DNA of 64,000 bases. It comes from Larix kaempferi. Its lineage: Eukaryota; Streptophyta; Pinopsida; Pinales; Pinaceae. The notes beneath the pieces are model-generated. The model did not search any database and was not told the DNA's origin. It worked only from the letters and a program-made list of their open reading frames with translations. The stretch spans positions 3,488,001 through 3,552,000 of the forward strand of contig BSBM01000636.1 of NCBI GenBank assembly GCA_027924585.1, read 5' to 3'. Below, in pieces: positions 48,301-61,106 of this stretch; position 1 is the stretch's first letter; each line of letters begins with the position of its first letter. Both the position numbers and the translations under genes were made by a program.

Positions 48301-51300
48301 TCAGATGTCCACCAAATTGTAGATCAAGGATGTTGAGGTGTCAAGCTAGGTGGATCTTGAAAATTAGGATCATCCAATGGCTAGATCTCAGTAGATCTGA
48401 GATTGAAATGTATCATAAAGTGATCCAAGTGGGGCTCAACCCTCAAAATGAGGAATGGGGCCCACAAGGTGAAAATCACTGAAGTGACACACTAGGGGCA
48501 GGTTATCAGCAGTGGAGATTCAGGATCAAGTGGGATCTCACCTACCCAGGTTCTAGATCATGCCAAACTCACCTGTCCAAGAAGTGTGACCTCCTTAGGG
48601 AAGGCTAATTTGCCTTGGAAAATGGGTCGGATGAAGGCCAATCCACACCAAACTATAGATCTAAATCGCCGTGGATGCTATAGAGGTGGGTTTTAAATCT
48701 TACACCCAAAAGCCAAGTAGATCTTGCTAGATCTGAGAAATTGTAAAATGAGGGTTTTAGATAAATGGATAGATCATGGAATAAGAAATTTACCTTGAGA
48801 TCATACCTGTGTGATGGATCAGGTTGCCTTTGATGTTGAGGAGCATTCCCGCAGAGATCAAATGAGAGATTGTTGATTTTGCTTGCCAAAAGATGATGCC
48901 CTAGCCCACACGTGCGCCCTCCTCTACCTGTCAAACCAAGGAAATCGATTCAATCAAAAAGATCAAGCATGGAGGAAATACAAGCGAAATGCAATAGCAA
49001 CATGAAGTAGAAGGTCAAAGACAGTAATACTCCCTATTACCGACGAAGAAATCCAAGAAAGACGTAGGGAGGGTCCTCCCCTAACAATACGTCCTCCTCA
49101 AACCAATTCGGCCTCCACCTTTAGATGACAAAATCGTGGTACAAAAGATAGCAAGACAATATCTCCAATAACCCATTGCAAAGGAAGAATAAACGAACGA
49201 ACTCCAAAATCATTCACCACAACACAACAGATAGATGCAATAATATTTTTCTATTCCAATAATCCAGAGCCAAAAGTCCCCTTTACAATGAGAAGCTCTC
49301 TCCTTTAAATAGGATGGAGAGAGGCCATAATCCTAACCACTTTTTGAATGAGTTGCTAAGATTAAAAGATCCAACGATCTAATCAATGGTTGAGATGAGC
49401 TCAACAATACAATACATGGATCAACTCAATAATACAATATAATAATGGACAAATCACCCATAATAGGGGGGGTACCACCAAATGTCAATGATAAAACATA
49501 AGAAATAGCTCATGGTGGGTCCAAGGGGTAATTTCTAACACCCTTGGTCAATCCCCATAGCACAATAATATAAAATAATCACTCTAGACACCAAATCGTG
49601 CCCCTCTATTAAAGTCGTGAGCCTTGGAAGGCTCCAGAAATCATCATAAAATGCCAAAAGTGATGGGTGTGGATCCCACCGGAAGCTGAAACTACTAGAG
49701 AAGGTGTGGAAGACATCCCACTCATCATCAATCATCATCCCATGCCATAACCTTGCCTCAGTAGCCCAAATCGAATTCCTCTGTAGCCATTCTTACCATT
49801 TATGGACTGCCTCGGGAAGTGTGAAATTGCCAAAACTGCCTCCTGAAGTGCCTGCGCTGTCAAGGTAAGCTCACCAATGTGTCTGGGAGGGGGGGTAATA
49901 TGGTAATAACAAGTGGTTGGACCACCCCCTCCATATACAGCGCCCTGGGTGAACCAATCAAATCTCATCACTACTTTGACAAGGCCTCTGATAGGCCAAA
50001 ACTGCACTAGGATAGCCAACTGAGGCTAAATCATCACTGTAACTGCTCGGAACTAAAAACAGACTGTCTCATTGGACTCAGAGAGCCTAAATCCATCTAA
50101 GATGTGTACTCATACACCATATGGATCTCTGCATGATCATATAATATATCCAATATGCCAGGATAGGTGAAATAATAATAATCTGTAAATGATCAAATAA
50201 TGCTGAAAGCCACAAATCATCATCATAACCCTGTATCTGCTGCATAGAACCATAATGTACCTGTACATAGACCATATACCATCTATCTGCATCATCATAA
50301 GGTCTAATCATCTCATGTCCTGTGGTTGACCTTGGTCAAACTAGGTTTGACCAAGTCAACATGACCAAAATATAACTCAGAATATTATCAGAAGCTGTTG
50401 CAAGTGTTGGAGGTTAATGCATGCTCTACAATTCATTCAAATAGCAATTATAACAAAAAGTAATCATTACTGGCGATCTAAATCCAAATATATAAAGTCA
50501 TTAATTATTATTATTACTCAGACTAGACTTTCAAGACCATACTCACTTCATAGTTGTGACCATTTTGCTAGTGAAGGGTCAAGGATTTATACTGCAAAGG
50601 CTAGGCTAGAGGGAATGACTTATTGACTTAACACTATGACACTTTGGATAGGGAAAGGGAATACACACCATAACATATACTGAATGGGAAATAACACAGG
50701 GAATGGCGGTGTCTCACAAATGGGTAAGTTGTTCAAAGAGTGTTTATTCCCCTTGACAAATGCGCACAATCCATAATACAAATGAGGCCAGCAATCTTTT
50801 TGATATAGAGTTTAAGTTCCATTGCTTTTTGGGCCTATAGTTTCCATAGCCTTTGATCTATGTGTGTTTATAAACACGTTGCATAGATTTACATTTCATT
50901 AGGCTTCTTGTTGGAGGTGTGTTTTTAAGGCACTTGTTTACCTGAGCACTTCTAAGTGTGTCTTTAGACAGCTTGTTTACCTAGGTATTTACATTTCACA
51001 ATAGATATAACATTTGATATTTCATAGCCATTTTCATTTGGCTTGCCTTTCATTCATGTGTGTTGAGAAACACATTGCATGAATGGGCTTTCATACAAGA
51101 TACAACATTTTATTTCCATACTTTGTATCCATGGCAGCACTAAAAGTTTCAGGTTTAGCCAACAACATCTTTAGTGACTAGGGGGACTTCATGAGGAAAT
51201 CCAACCTACCAAAGGAAAGTTTTGTCACCAACTCAGAGCCGAGACACAATAAACAAGGGAGCTCATCCAATACAGAGGCTACAGCGGGGAAAGGTCCTCC

Positions 51301-53567
51301 AAGCCACTAGTCAAGTAGTAAGTCAAGGTAAATAACAAACTGGGTAGGTAATGGATAGATGAAGATAGTGAATAATGAGACCAACACTAGCAAGCCAAAG
51401 TATGGTGGGAATGATCACCTCTATTCTCCCTAGGGAGGGTAAAACCAATGAGTATAGGCCAAGAACTTCTAAGTCTGTGTAGGGACAAATATGATATATA
51501 TACAGTACAACCAGGTCCACATATCTATATGATCGCCAGATCATGATACTAAATGCTAAGACATGCTAAAAGAATGAAGATAAAAGCAATATAACCACAA
51601 CACCATAATATACCTGCCGAGTCATATACCTGAATGCTCATCATCTGAGCCATCATCTGTCCTATGAAACTGCTGTTGTAGCTCTGGGCACTACTGACTG
51701 CTCTGTACAAAAGGCTAAATAGCTACATCGGTCATCTCTCTGAGTGTCCTAAGACTCAGTCATGGCATGGGGAATAAAACTGATGTCCATAATCTGATAG
51801 TGATCCATAGCAGATGCTCATTTCAGCATCCCAATGCAAGGGAACTGGCTGAATAGTGTACTGGAATTAGAAAAATAATGTATGGTAGCCAGGCTACTAT
51901 ATATGTGATAACATGCATATTTTACATAAGTGGCCAAATCACTTTCTAAGTGTTTTTTGTCATTTTATAAAAAAAGGAACTTGCTGGTCCGTTTTTGCAT
52001 GCATATCAGTTTTGCAATTAAAATCTAAATAAAATTTGATTTAGATACTTCAAAAGCCATCCATAAAGTAGTTTTTGCATACTAGTTTAAGCATAGCATC
52101 TTTTAGGCAATTTGTAACATTATCAAAGCACTCTTAAAGTGTTTTGATCATTTTTTCTAACAAACTAAGATTGTTGGTCTGTTTTGCATGCCTAACGGGT
52201 TTGAATAAGAAATTTAAAATAAAACTTGCATTTGGAGCTTCCTGAACCACCCAGAGAGAACCGGTTTCAAGCACCATCGTTATTTCTCTCAAATATTGTA
52301 GACTGACTTGTTCCCTAATGACAAAGGGTAAGCAGTATTTCTCTTAAGTTTCCAAGTTGTAAACCAAAGAATAAAAAGAGCAAGCAGGCAATTCCAACGC
52401 CTGGACTCCAATCCCCCCAGGGGGATTCGCATTTTTCACTTTTTTTTAGTTTTTAGTTTTTTCTTCTTTCTTTTGCTTTAGATTAGTTTACTTATTGTTA
52501 TTGTAATTACAAAACATCCACGAAGCACACAAGGCGTCCTAGGGGGACTTACAATCTTTTACAATTTTTCACCTAAGTGCTACAAAATGAATCACAACTT
52601 ATTCTAAAAACTTCAAGTAAAATTAATCCCCCTTGCTCTACCGAAGTACTCCACCTTAAGTGGAAGAAAACATACTCTTGGGGTTTGCATAGATTAATCA
52701 TCAACTGAAATTATTATAAAATATTTCAAGATAAAATCAACCCCCTTGATCTACCAAAGTACTCCACCACATTGCGCTGTGAAGAAAAGATACCCTTGGG
52801 GCTTAGATTAGATTAATCATCCACTTACTCTTCATAATAAAATATACCAACACCCCAAACCCAGAGTATGCTCTTGGCTGCTACAGCTTAGTCGGAACAG
52901 CTGGTCAATCAGAAACGGGTGCAAGGTACTTGGTTTTAATAGGACAATCCATTAGAATCGAATCCTAAGAACTCGGGAGGTTGCATGGACTGAATCCACA
53001 GAGTCAGCAGGTTCATCCGCGCCTGGTTGGACACTCGGTAAGGTTACTAGAGCACTCAGTTCGAAGGTTAGGTTTCTTTTGGGCCAAACCAAGAATTAAC
53101 CCACTCCTTAATCCAATCATTTAATAATCATAAAATAAACCAACTGAGACACTGCAATACTTTCACTTGAGACTACAGAAGCAACCCCACACGGCAACAT
53201 TCGCAAGCATTTTGCATTCTCGGCACTGGTCTTTATTTTCTCATCTTTTAAGTTCAATCATATATGTCGTGAATGCTTTCTATCTCGTTGTGTGTTGATC
53301 TTTTGATTTAATTCATAAAGCAGTACTCAGATATTATCATTTCTTAATTTAATAAACTCCTAGATTAGACTTTTTCTGTTAATAGATTAAAAGCCTTAAT
53401 TTTACTTTTATAGAGACCACCCCCCTTGGCTTCGCTAGGAGTAAGCCTAGACGGAGAAGTCGAGGAATCAGGTGACAACACTTGACTCTCACTTGCCCCC
53501 AAGGACACACTGAGCGGCTTGAAGGTTTCCTGCCGCGTCCCCCCCGGGTGTGTATTAGGCGGCAACA
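45367..53567 (+). mobile_element. Family A-related LTR (copy A-h), inside hAT-A, carrying B-i
   Basis: It starts TGTTACCACCTAAAG and ends TTAGGCGGCAACA. It contains decayed forms of the A U3 ('ccctacggggtttgtaata' near 45508, 'tttgagtgactcgattcccta' near 45553), TATTTAAATAG at 46771-46781 and AATAATAAAAG at about 46854. The conserved 3' block is at 53400-53567. Net of B-i it is about 3.97 kb. The flanking pentamers (actat, gaaat) do not match, so it may be an old insertion or a recombinant of two LTRs. Confidence 0.78.
47684..51913 (-). mobile_element. Family B solo LTR (copy B-i), inside A-h
   Basis: 4,230 bp. The left end is TGTTATCACCAAACTTG and the right end CTACTATATATGTGATAACA. Flanks ggcat (47679-47683) and tgcat (51914-51918) match at 4 of 5, and the A LTR resumes with the segment that corresponds to 11730 in A-d ('gctggtccgttttt'). 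A minus-strand TATA-type CCTATTTAAA lies at about 49303-49312. U3 hairpins are at 50864-50877 and 51058-51073. Confidence 0.88.
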
Positions 53568-55539
53568 GAAATTATTGTTTATTTCATTATTTTATCATTT
53601 CCATAACTAATTCAACATTCTACTTGCATTTGTTGACATATATGCATCAAAATATATATTATATAAAAAACGCTTCCTAACCAGAAGCTTTTGAAAATTT
53701 CGCTTCTCGCTCCCGCTCCCAAGTAACATTGCCCCTTATGCTTGATGATGGCCAAATTTGAGTAGAATAACACCTAAAACTGTACAAACTTGCTAAAAAC
53801 CAGCAAGCAATAAACCACAGAAAATGCCCAAAATCACTCTTGGGCAATGTTAGTTGTATGATACAAAATAGTACAAAAATTCTGAAATTTTTATGAGTAA
53901 ATTTGCATAATATAACCGCTTGTAAATGAGATTTAAAATCATATTTCAATATTGAAATAGTATGTAGAAATAAAATGCAGAAATTTTTAAGAGAGGAAGA
54001 GTTTGTGCTCTTTGCTCTTCAAATGCTTGAAGTAGTGGGGTATCCAACCGAGGAAGTCCACTCTTCAACCCAAGTAACCTGCAACTTATGAGATATTTGC
54101 TACACAACTAAAAAGAATGTGGGATCCAAATAATGAGCTAAGAAATCATAAACTTCAATCGAAAAACGTATGAAGTTCTTAACTACAAAACTAAAAACTC
54201 ACAAATTTATGGAAAAAATACCACAAATCTTACCAAAGTAAAGAAATTTGTTTGTTTGGCCTCCCCAAACTTGAGTAGCTATGAAGTGTAGAAGAAAACC
54301 ACCATAGAGCAACACCACAAGATCTCCTCCAAAGAATTTTATTAACCAAGCCAAATGGTTGAAAAATACAATGGCCCAAATGGGAGCAAAATGGAAGCAA
54401 GAGAATGAGAAAGAGCAAGAATGCAAGAGCATGAGAGATTGTAACCCAAATGAGGAGGAGGAGCCTCCTTAAATAGGAAAAAAGAGAGAAGAGAGTTCAT
54501 TTGCATGAATGACATTTGTCACTTGGAGAGAAAGGGGGCCCATGTAAGGCGGTGCACTTCCATGGGTTAAAAATAACAAACTATTGGGGGGGGAAATACC
54601 CCACTCATGTTTTATATTTCATTGTTAGGCCAAGGAGAGAGAATCATGAAGGTGGGACCCCCCTTTTGGCTTATTTCAATTTATCTCATTTTCCATGGTG
54701 AAAGGGTTTCCCCCTGAGGGAGAAACTTCAAACTTGAAAAACACTTGCTTGGGGGGCCCTTTTGACCTTTAATTTTACCTTAGGGTCATAACATAACCTT
54801 TGGAAACTTAACTTGGCCACCCCAAGTGACTTTAGGAGCTTTTCCAAAATTTGTCTTACTAATTATTTGTCAATTTTCCTGATTTCCTTAACTGACTTAT
54901 GCAAATGTGTCCAAAACCTTAGCAAGACTTGTACAAATGAATTCAAACTTGGTCCAAGGGTGTAGGGGGTCTCATGCCATTTATCTTGAGTACCCATACC
55001 CCTATACAACATCACAAAGGACCACTTATCCCTATAATACTTAATGAAATTCTGCAAGACATTGGATAATGTCTAGCATGGTAATAGAGAACACCTCTAG
55101 ACCCCAGGCCCCCAATAACCCCATGGACTCGATCATTAGAACATCTTTCACCACTTTGGAGGTATTTTTGAGTGTAAAAATCAAATAATTAAAATCACTA
55201 AAAAGGAATTTTAATTATCCAAGGAAAAAAACACTCGATGAAAGGACTTTCCTAATGATAAAGTCTTAGGCAACTAAGTTACACAAAAATTGACCCTCAT
55301 GCTGACATATCATTACAAAATCCCCCGTAGGGGTGCGGTAATTTCATGGAGAGAAGATAAGAAAAAGAGTTGCCTCACTTAAAAAATTCATTAGGTACTT
55401 CTTTATCATCTTCAAGGCACATTGTACATGTGCATGTACATGGTTTTCCACTAGTTGGTTTGGTGGTCAACCGAGTGTGTAGCCTTTTGGCCACCGGAAT
55501 GTTCTCTTGTAGTCCTCGAAAGCAAGTACTCCTAACAAA

Positions 55540-55626
55540 AGTGTTGTTAAACACTAAAGCATCGGAACTTAAATGCCATATCTAAACAGATGCAAAAGTC
55601 AGCAAAAATAGTGTTGCTAAACACTA
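55540..55626 (+). repeat. Two hairpin motifs in U3 of B-f
   Basis: AGTGTTGTTAAACACT at 55540-55555 and TAGTGTTGCTAAACACTA at 55609-55626, about 69 bp apart. They are the B-f counterparts of the hairpins in B-h, B-g and B-i. Confidence 0.65.
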
Positions 55627-57173
55627 CATGCAAATAAAATGTCTTTCGTAGCTAGTCAGTTACCAAAGGACAAGCACTCATCCTTTGTATGATGTAAGGT
55701 CGTTTGCCTCTACAGGCAACAGGGTGGTCACTCCATCGCACCTATGTACAATTGCAGGCAATGGAGGTCATACCGAGTCATTATATGAGGCCCACAAGGC
55801 TATTCATGGCACTTTCCTTTGGAGGATGGCTAGCGAAAGATGATCTTATGTGAAATATGAACATCAATGTTAAATGTTAAAGTGTAAAGCTAACAAACAA
55901 TTCAAAGGTTGCTTGTCTAGAGTCTATTAGAAACAATCCCAGCACTCTACCTATTTGTAAGGCACCGCCTTTCCCTGAGTGTTTTATGTCTAACATACGT
56001 CTGAGTGGTTATCCCTTTTCCCTTATATCTAAGAGATTACAGTGTTGAAGTTACAAGTCGTTCCTGTTACCTTAAGCCTTGTTTTCCACCTCACCCATCC
56101 TAGTATTTTGTCTAAGTCTGTGAGAAAGCATATGTAGGGAAATTCATGAAAGACTTGATGGTTTCTCTCACACAGGTATATTTTATTGGATTTATATTAG
56201 CCACTGTCATGTATTTCATGTTTTAGTCTGGTTTCTAACATAAACTTACAAGCATTGTCCATCTTACATGCATACAGGATCTTCTAGAGTACTGCTCTAC
56301 CTTCAATTTGGGTACTTTAACTTGGCCAAACTCAGTTGACTTGATCAACACAGTTCCCGAGGCAGTGACTATAAAGCTCCAGATTGATTATTTGTGTTCT
56401 AGACACTCCATCATACCTTCAGTAGTTTCAGTTTGCAGCAAATGGTCATAGTTTCTGAGATACAGAGATTATTATCACTTTTTAATGCAGTGGCCATTTT
56501 TATTACACAGTAGAGATGTGCCTTTTTCACCTAGGGTGCTACAGGCTTGATATGGGGTATGAGTAGTCACCATTACCATATTCCTATATTCCCGGATTGA
56601 TCTGTGCAGTCAGTTTTGTGCACGAGACACTGAGCAATGAGTTATGGGCAGTTTTATTTCTCCAGGATGATTTTACCGGCAATTTTTATGACCATGGCTT
56701 GTACTAGGAAAATCGATTTGGCTAGTGTGGGAAAGGAAATGGCATGGGGATGATTTGTCATGATATGTTATGGCCCCATATGCATTTTTACATGACTTGG
56801 CTTCGTCCAGGATGCTTATTCATGATGATATCTTGTCCTAGAGAAGATGTCTTCCTCCCATGGGGCGCACTTTATATATTGATCATTTTTACTATCATGT
56901 TATATTATTGTATTATTGTAAATGGTTGAGTCCTATGGTGATTTATGCCCCTAGTGACCCCTTTACAACATTGGCCAATGATGTATCACATTGTTATATT
57001 ATTTTGGCCCCTCCTAGGGCGTCCTTGGGCAAAAGTGTGCCCCTCTCTTTTGACTTAGTCATTGATCCATGTAAATGAAATAAAAAGACCTCCACCGTTG
57101 ATGATCTATGATGTATCTTTTAATCTCAACCACTCATTTAAAAAAGTGGTTAGGGTTTTGATCTCTCTCGAAT

Positions 57174-57182
57174 CTATTTAAG
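57174..57182 (+). promoter_or_regulatory. TATA-like box of LTR copy B-f
   Basis: CTATTTAAG followed by GAGAGGGACCCC, as in other B copies. AATAAA follows about 50 bp downstream. Confidence 0.55.
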
Positions 57183-60100
57183 AGAGAGGGACCCCTCATT
57201 GTAAATGGGACTTTGGCTCTTGGAATATTCATAATAAAAAGATTTTTGCAAAAATTCTTGGATCTTCTATGTGGGATGTTCTTGTACTTTATTGCAAATT
57301 CCATTTATCTTAGCATTTGAGATATTGTTTGTGGATCCAAAATATTTTCATGGAAGATAGTGTTTTAATGCAGGAGGCGACTTCACTTGGGCGTTTTTGC
57401 GGGCTTCCCCAACTCATTTCTCTTGAAGGCGTTGTGTAATCAGGGGGTTTTCAATAGCATCTTTGATCTTTGATATGCTCTTTATTATTCCTTTTGCATT
57501 TACAGTTCATTTTTCCTGGGCATCAAATCAGTTTGTTTGTGCAGGAGAGAGGGGCGCACTACCTCCTTTGGGCAAATCGATTTCACTTGGAGACACCATC
57601 AAATCATCTCAAATTGATCGATAAGGGATACATCATCATTTGCAAGGCATCTACAAGATTTTTCGGGTAAGATCTACTCCAAATTTTTTTGTTTGAATTT
57701 CTAATCCATTGATCAATTGATTTAACTCTTCAAACCCTAGCTCCTGAATTTTTGGGTTTTTACCTTAAGGCTCAGCCCTAGGTGGGTTCCCTAGGGCGTC
57801 ACCCCTAGAGGCCTCCATCTACCCTTTAACCCTAGGCACTGATCTTTACCAATTTTCCCTCCTTGGTTTGTTTCTCTTTTGGGTTGTTTTAAGATCCAAT
57901 TTTTAGCTTGTGTATTAACACTGTCATATCAATCATCAAGACGTGCTAGAAATCCCTAATTCATCCAAATCTACTACCTTGGCCCATTTTCCCAAGTTTT
58001 AATTCATGTTTCCCAAGGCAGCAAGATTTGATCTTTTATCCTAGCACCTATATCCTAGATCCACTTTTAACTTCTAAGTCACAATAACTTAAGCATCTTG
58101 GGTTGATATTCCATCTCTCTTAAGCCTCTCAACCCAAATATAATCCCTATAGTGACTTCATCCCTTAGATCTAGGGTTTTATTATCCATCACCTTATGTA
58201 TTCTATTGTTTTAGTCTGATCTGGTGATTGGATTAGATCTCTCTTGTCAGGATTAGATAAGGTCTCAACCTTTGCTACCTAGGGCTTTGGTGGCATAAAG
58301 CAAAGAGTGCCTCGATTGGAGTGACAACTGATCCATCCAAGGATCAAGGCCCTCTTAGGTCACCTCTTTAGTTGCCTGGCTACTCTACCATCCTTGATAG
58401 GATCATCCTTTAGGGGGCAACTACAAGTTGCATGATAACAGGTCATATATAAAATCAGCCAAATAAAAGCAGATGTGTATTTATTGAAAATATAAATGAC
58501 TGCTGGCCATGGTTATGATGTAATGATTATTCCCCACGGAGCCCAAGGGTATGGATGTGGGATGGAGTAAGGGACTGCTAATTCTAAGAGTCCCCTAGAA
58601 CCTCAGAATTACGGTTGATTGTGCACCTAGCTCAATGGTTCTAGAAAAGATCCTCACGGAGCCTGAATCAAGCTTGGATGTGAGCCATAGGATGCTCGTT
58701 AGAGTTGAAGGGATACTTCTCAATCAGCTTATTCCATTTGTGAGGCACCTATTTTCCCTATTGTTATCTATCTTATACATGGCACTGTGGATCCCCTCTT
58801 GTCCCCAATTCTCCAAGAGATCACTATGTTGAAGTCAAAAGTCAACTCCCCTTGTCCTAGCCTTGTTTCATTCACCTCACTCATCATAACAACCTGGTTA
58901 AGTTTGTAAGTGAGCATATGTAAAGGGCTTCATGAAAGATCATGCATCCTACTTGAACACAAGTTAAATTATTTCTATTGATTGATCGATATATCACCAC
59001 TGACATGTTGCTAATGTGTAGTTGGTTAATAATATGAATAAGAGAGCATATTTCACCCCATGTGCATGCAAATTCATTCAATTTGGCTCCGTCATCCGTT
59101 TTTGGTCAGTTTTGACCCAATCAACTTTCTTGACTTGGTCAACAAGCATGGACTCGAGGCCAAGTATCATTACATATGTCCCAGTATTGTTTTTTATGCC
59201 TTTGGAGGCTAGTTTCATCATTCTAGTGCTTCATAAATGCAAAAATTGGTTCAATGCAATGATTGGGTGAATTTTTAATAAAGTGAACCAATTTTTATTA
59301 AATTTTGGAAAACTTATTTGAAGGCCTTCCACCAAAATCGTTTTTGGGGTATCAGTAACGAGTATTACCAGATTTTTATATTTTGAAATTTTTGGCACGA
59401 TCAGAATTTTATTCTGGGCAGCGGAAAATCATGTTTTAGGCATATTATATGGTTTAAAGAGGATATTCAACTGAAAAATTAAATTAATTAAAGTGGCCAT
59501 GGTTTAGTAAATGGAACAAAGGATGAATGAATGGCAAAGTTTTGACTTGGATGTTTTTCTTCATGCTCTAGAGGGTATCCAAACATCTTCACACATACTT
59601 TTATCATCTTCGTCATTAGCACTTCATTTTTTGCCTCTCTTGGGCAATTCACACTCCCTAGGGAGGGCGATTTTTTGGCTTGAGAATATATTATTTTCTA
59701 CCATGTACTATGTGAGGATGTTATGTTATGTCCCTAGGATGCACGTTGGCTCCTAGGAGACCCCCTTTTTGATGTATTATCATGTTATATCATTTTATTA
59801 TATGTATTCGGGCATTATGAGGCTATCTTCCCCCCTCATCTAGTTGATCCATGTAGTGAGTGGGAGATTAGATCTTCCACCATTGATTATCATTGTATTA
59901 TCTTTTAATCTCCACCGCTCATTTAAAAAGTGGTTAGGGATTTGGTCTCTCTCAAAACTATTCAAAAAAGGAGACCCCTCATTGTAAAGGGACTTTGGCT
60001 CTTGAGAGAAATAATAGAAAACAGTTTTTGATCTTCTCTTCAATTTCTTATGGTGGATGAATTCTCTTTCATCTGAGTTTATGCTATCACTACTAGATCT

Positions 60101-60743
60101 AGCATTTTTTCTCAGGCACATATTTTGTGTATTTGTCTTGGCATGAGGGCGATCTCACTAAGTGCAATTTGGAGGGGAGACTCTCCCAACCACTTGGGCG
60201 TTTTCTCTATAGGGGGTTTTTCTATATCTCGGATGATTATTGCTTGTAGCTTATTATCTTTGGGGAACTCTCTATTTCTATCATTTCAATGCTTTTATGG
60301 ATTACATCTTGATTATTGATATTGCATATGCTTACAGTGGTTATTTGTGATTGGCAGGGGCACTATAGTGGAGCCCATAGCTTGTCCGGGAATTGAAGCT
60401 TGATTTATTTAACAAAACTAAGCAAAGGGAAAGGATCTACATCAACCAGAAGGATCCGGCGGAAGGATCCAAGTAAGTTCTCTAACTTGTATCTAGCATC
60501 TTTCTCATTCCATTGTTTGCTTGTTTGAGTGTTTGGGTTAGATCTCTATTTCCAAGAGTAGGTCAGGGTCTCCCCCTTTGTTATCTATGACTTGGATAGC
60601 GAAAAGTGAAGAGTGCCTCGATTGGCGTGACAACCAATCTATCTAGGGAATTGAGGCGCTCTTAGGTGTCACCAGTTAGTTGTCTTCCTCTACCATCCTG
60701 GATAGGACCTTTCAAGTAGATAACTACACCCTGTGTGATAACA

Positions 60744-61106
60744 GGTCCATCATGCCTTCACTAACCAAAAACCGGTCAAACCGTTTTGCAATTCTAGCTG
60801 TCCCCACTCTCCTATTGTACCAAGTAGGTTTTAACTTAATAGGTTTAATATCTAACATCCCACCCACTTCCAATTTCTGAAGGAAATAGTCTAAAATACT
60901 ATCCTTCAACGTAAAGGGCCCCCAGACCTTCGAGCATCCTAATGAGAAGTTCATATTCCCCCCCCCCCCCCTCCCCGAATAATGTTCTTGTTCTTCATAA
61001 TATCCTTCGAAAATAAACTGTCCCAAAATAATACTCTATCCGAGTATGAACCATAGATGTTAATGAATAGGAGTTTCCTAACCAACTCTTGAGAATACAA
61101 TACACA
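60744..61106 (-). pseudogene. LINE endonuclease fragment
   Basis: The minus-strand translation contains INIYGSYSDRVLFWDSLFS, then NMNFSLGCSKVWGPF and LKPTWYNRRVGTARIAKRFD followed by RFLVSEG. This is the order of the APE-type endonuclease of plant L1-like LINEs (GGD.NFSLG-like, then TW.NRR..ARIA.R.DRFLVS). A run of 14 G on that strand (60959-60972 region) has replaced the usual short G run and shifts the frame. The piece is sandwiched between the end of LTR B-e and the copia LTR, so both cut into a LINE; the catalytic SDH end is missing. Confidence 0.75.

Larger units (their letters stand above)
41784..53731 (+). mobile_element. hAT-type DNA transposon (hAT-A), interrupted by A-h
   Basis: CCCCTTAT occurs immediately outside both ends (41776-41783 and 53732-53739), an 8-bp duplication typical of hAT elements. 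The ends read CTACATTGCGGGGAAGCG and, from the right on the minus strand, CAATGTTACTTGGGAGCG, matching at about 11 of 18 positions. Subterminal GCTTCC and GGAAGC motifs are dense at 41825-42090 and recur at 53668-53712. Net of A-h it is about 3.75 kb, a normal autonomous hAT size. It carries the transposase pseudogene on the plus strand. Confidence 0.85.
40279..55472 (-). mobile_element. Family A-related solo LTR (copy A-g), inside B-f, carrying hAT-A
   Basis: The minus-strand start is at 55472 (GGTTGACCACCAAA; TGTTGACC in the sister copy A-b) and the end at 40279 reads GGCGGCAACA. GAGTG flanks both sides (40274-40278 and 55473-55477), and the host B-f sequence reads continuously across the gap. 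Net of hAT-A it is about 3.24 kb. The minus-strand TATA-type CTATTTAAGG is at 54469-54478. It shows the family A 3' outline (a GGGACAACCCCCCTTGAC-like block at 40425-40440). The coding-like frames near 40887-41123 are not conserved. Confidence 0.88.
32691..58440 (+). mobile_element. Family B solo LTR (copy B-f) with two nested insertions
   Basis: It starts TGTTATCACATACATTG at 32691 and ends CAACTACAAGTTGCATGATAACA-like at 58440. The flanks tgtca (32686-32690) and ggtca (58441-58445) match at 4 of 5. Without B-g and A-g it is about 3.6 kb. TATA-type CTATTTAAG is at 57174-57182, followed by the 'attgtaaatgggactttggctct' segment and AATAAA near 57230. The two inserts both have perfect duplications within this LTR. 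Confidence 0.88.
31817..60743 (+). mobile_element. Family B-like LTR (copy B-e), outermost shell of the main nest
   Basis: B-type sequence is present on both sides of the B-f insertion. The left part, 31817-32690, includes TGTGTCTCGGCTCTGAG at 32271. The right part, 58446-60743, has the 'ctcatttaaaaagtggttagg' block at 59918, a decayed TATA region around 59955 and a conserved 3' end at 60600-60743 ending CTGTGTGATAACA. The start is inferred: TGTTAGAC at 31817 follows a purine-rich stretch (ctggagggatatt) that resembles a polypurine tract, which would make this the 3' LTR of the gypsy element whose gag lies just upstream. The flanks do not show matching duplications. Confidence 0.55.

Noticed and set aside
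45367-53567. A perfect target duplication for A-h
   Set aside because: The flanks actat and gaaat do not match; recorded as an insertion without a verified duplication.
28095-61106. The two LINE scraps as one LINE split by the nest
   Set aside because: Strand and order would fit, but the LRR exons and gag lie between them outside any resolved insertion, so they are treated as separate fragments.
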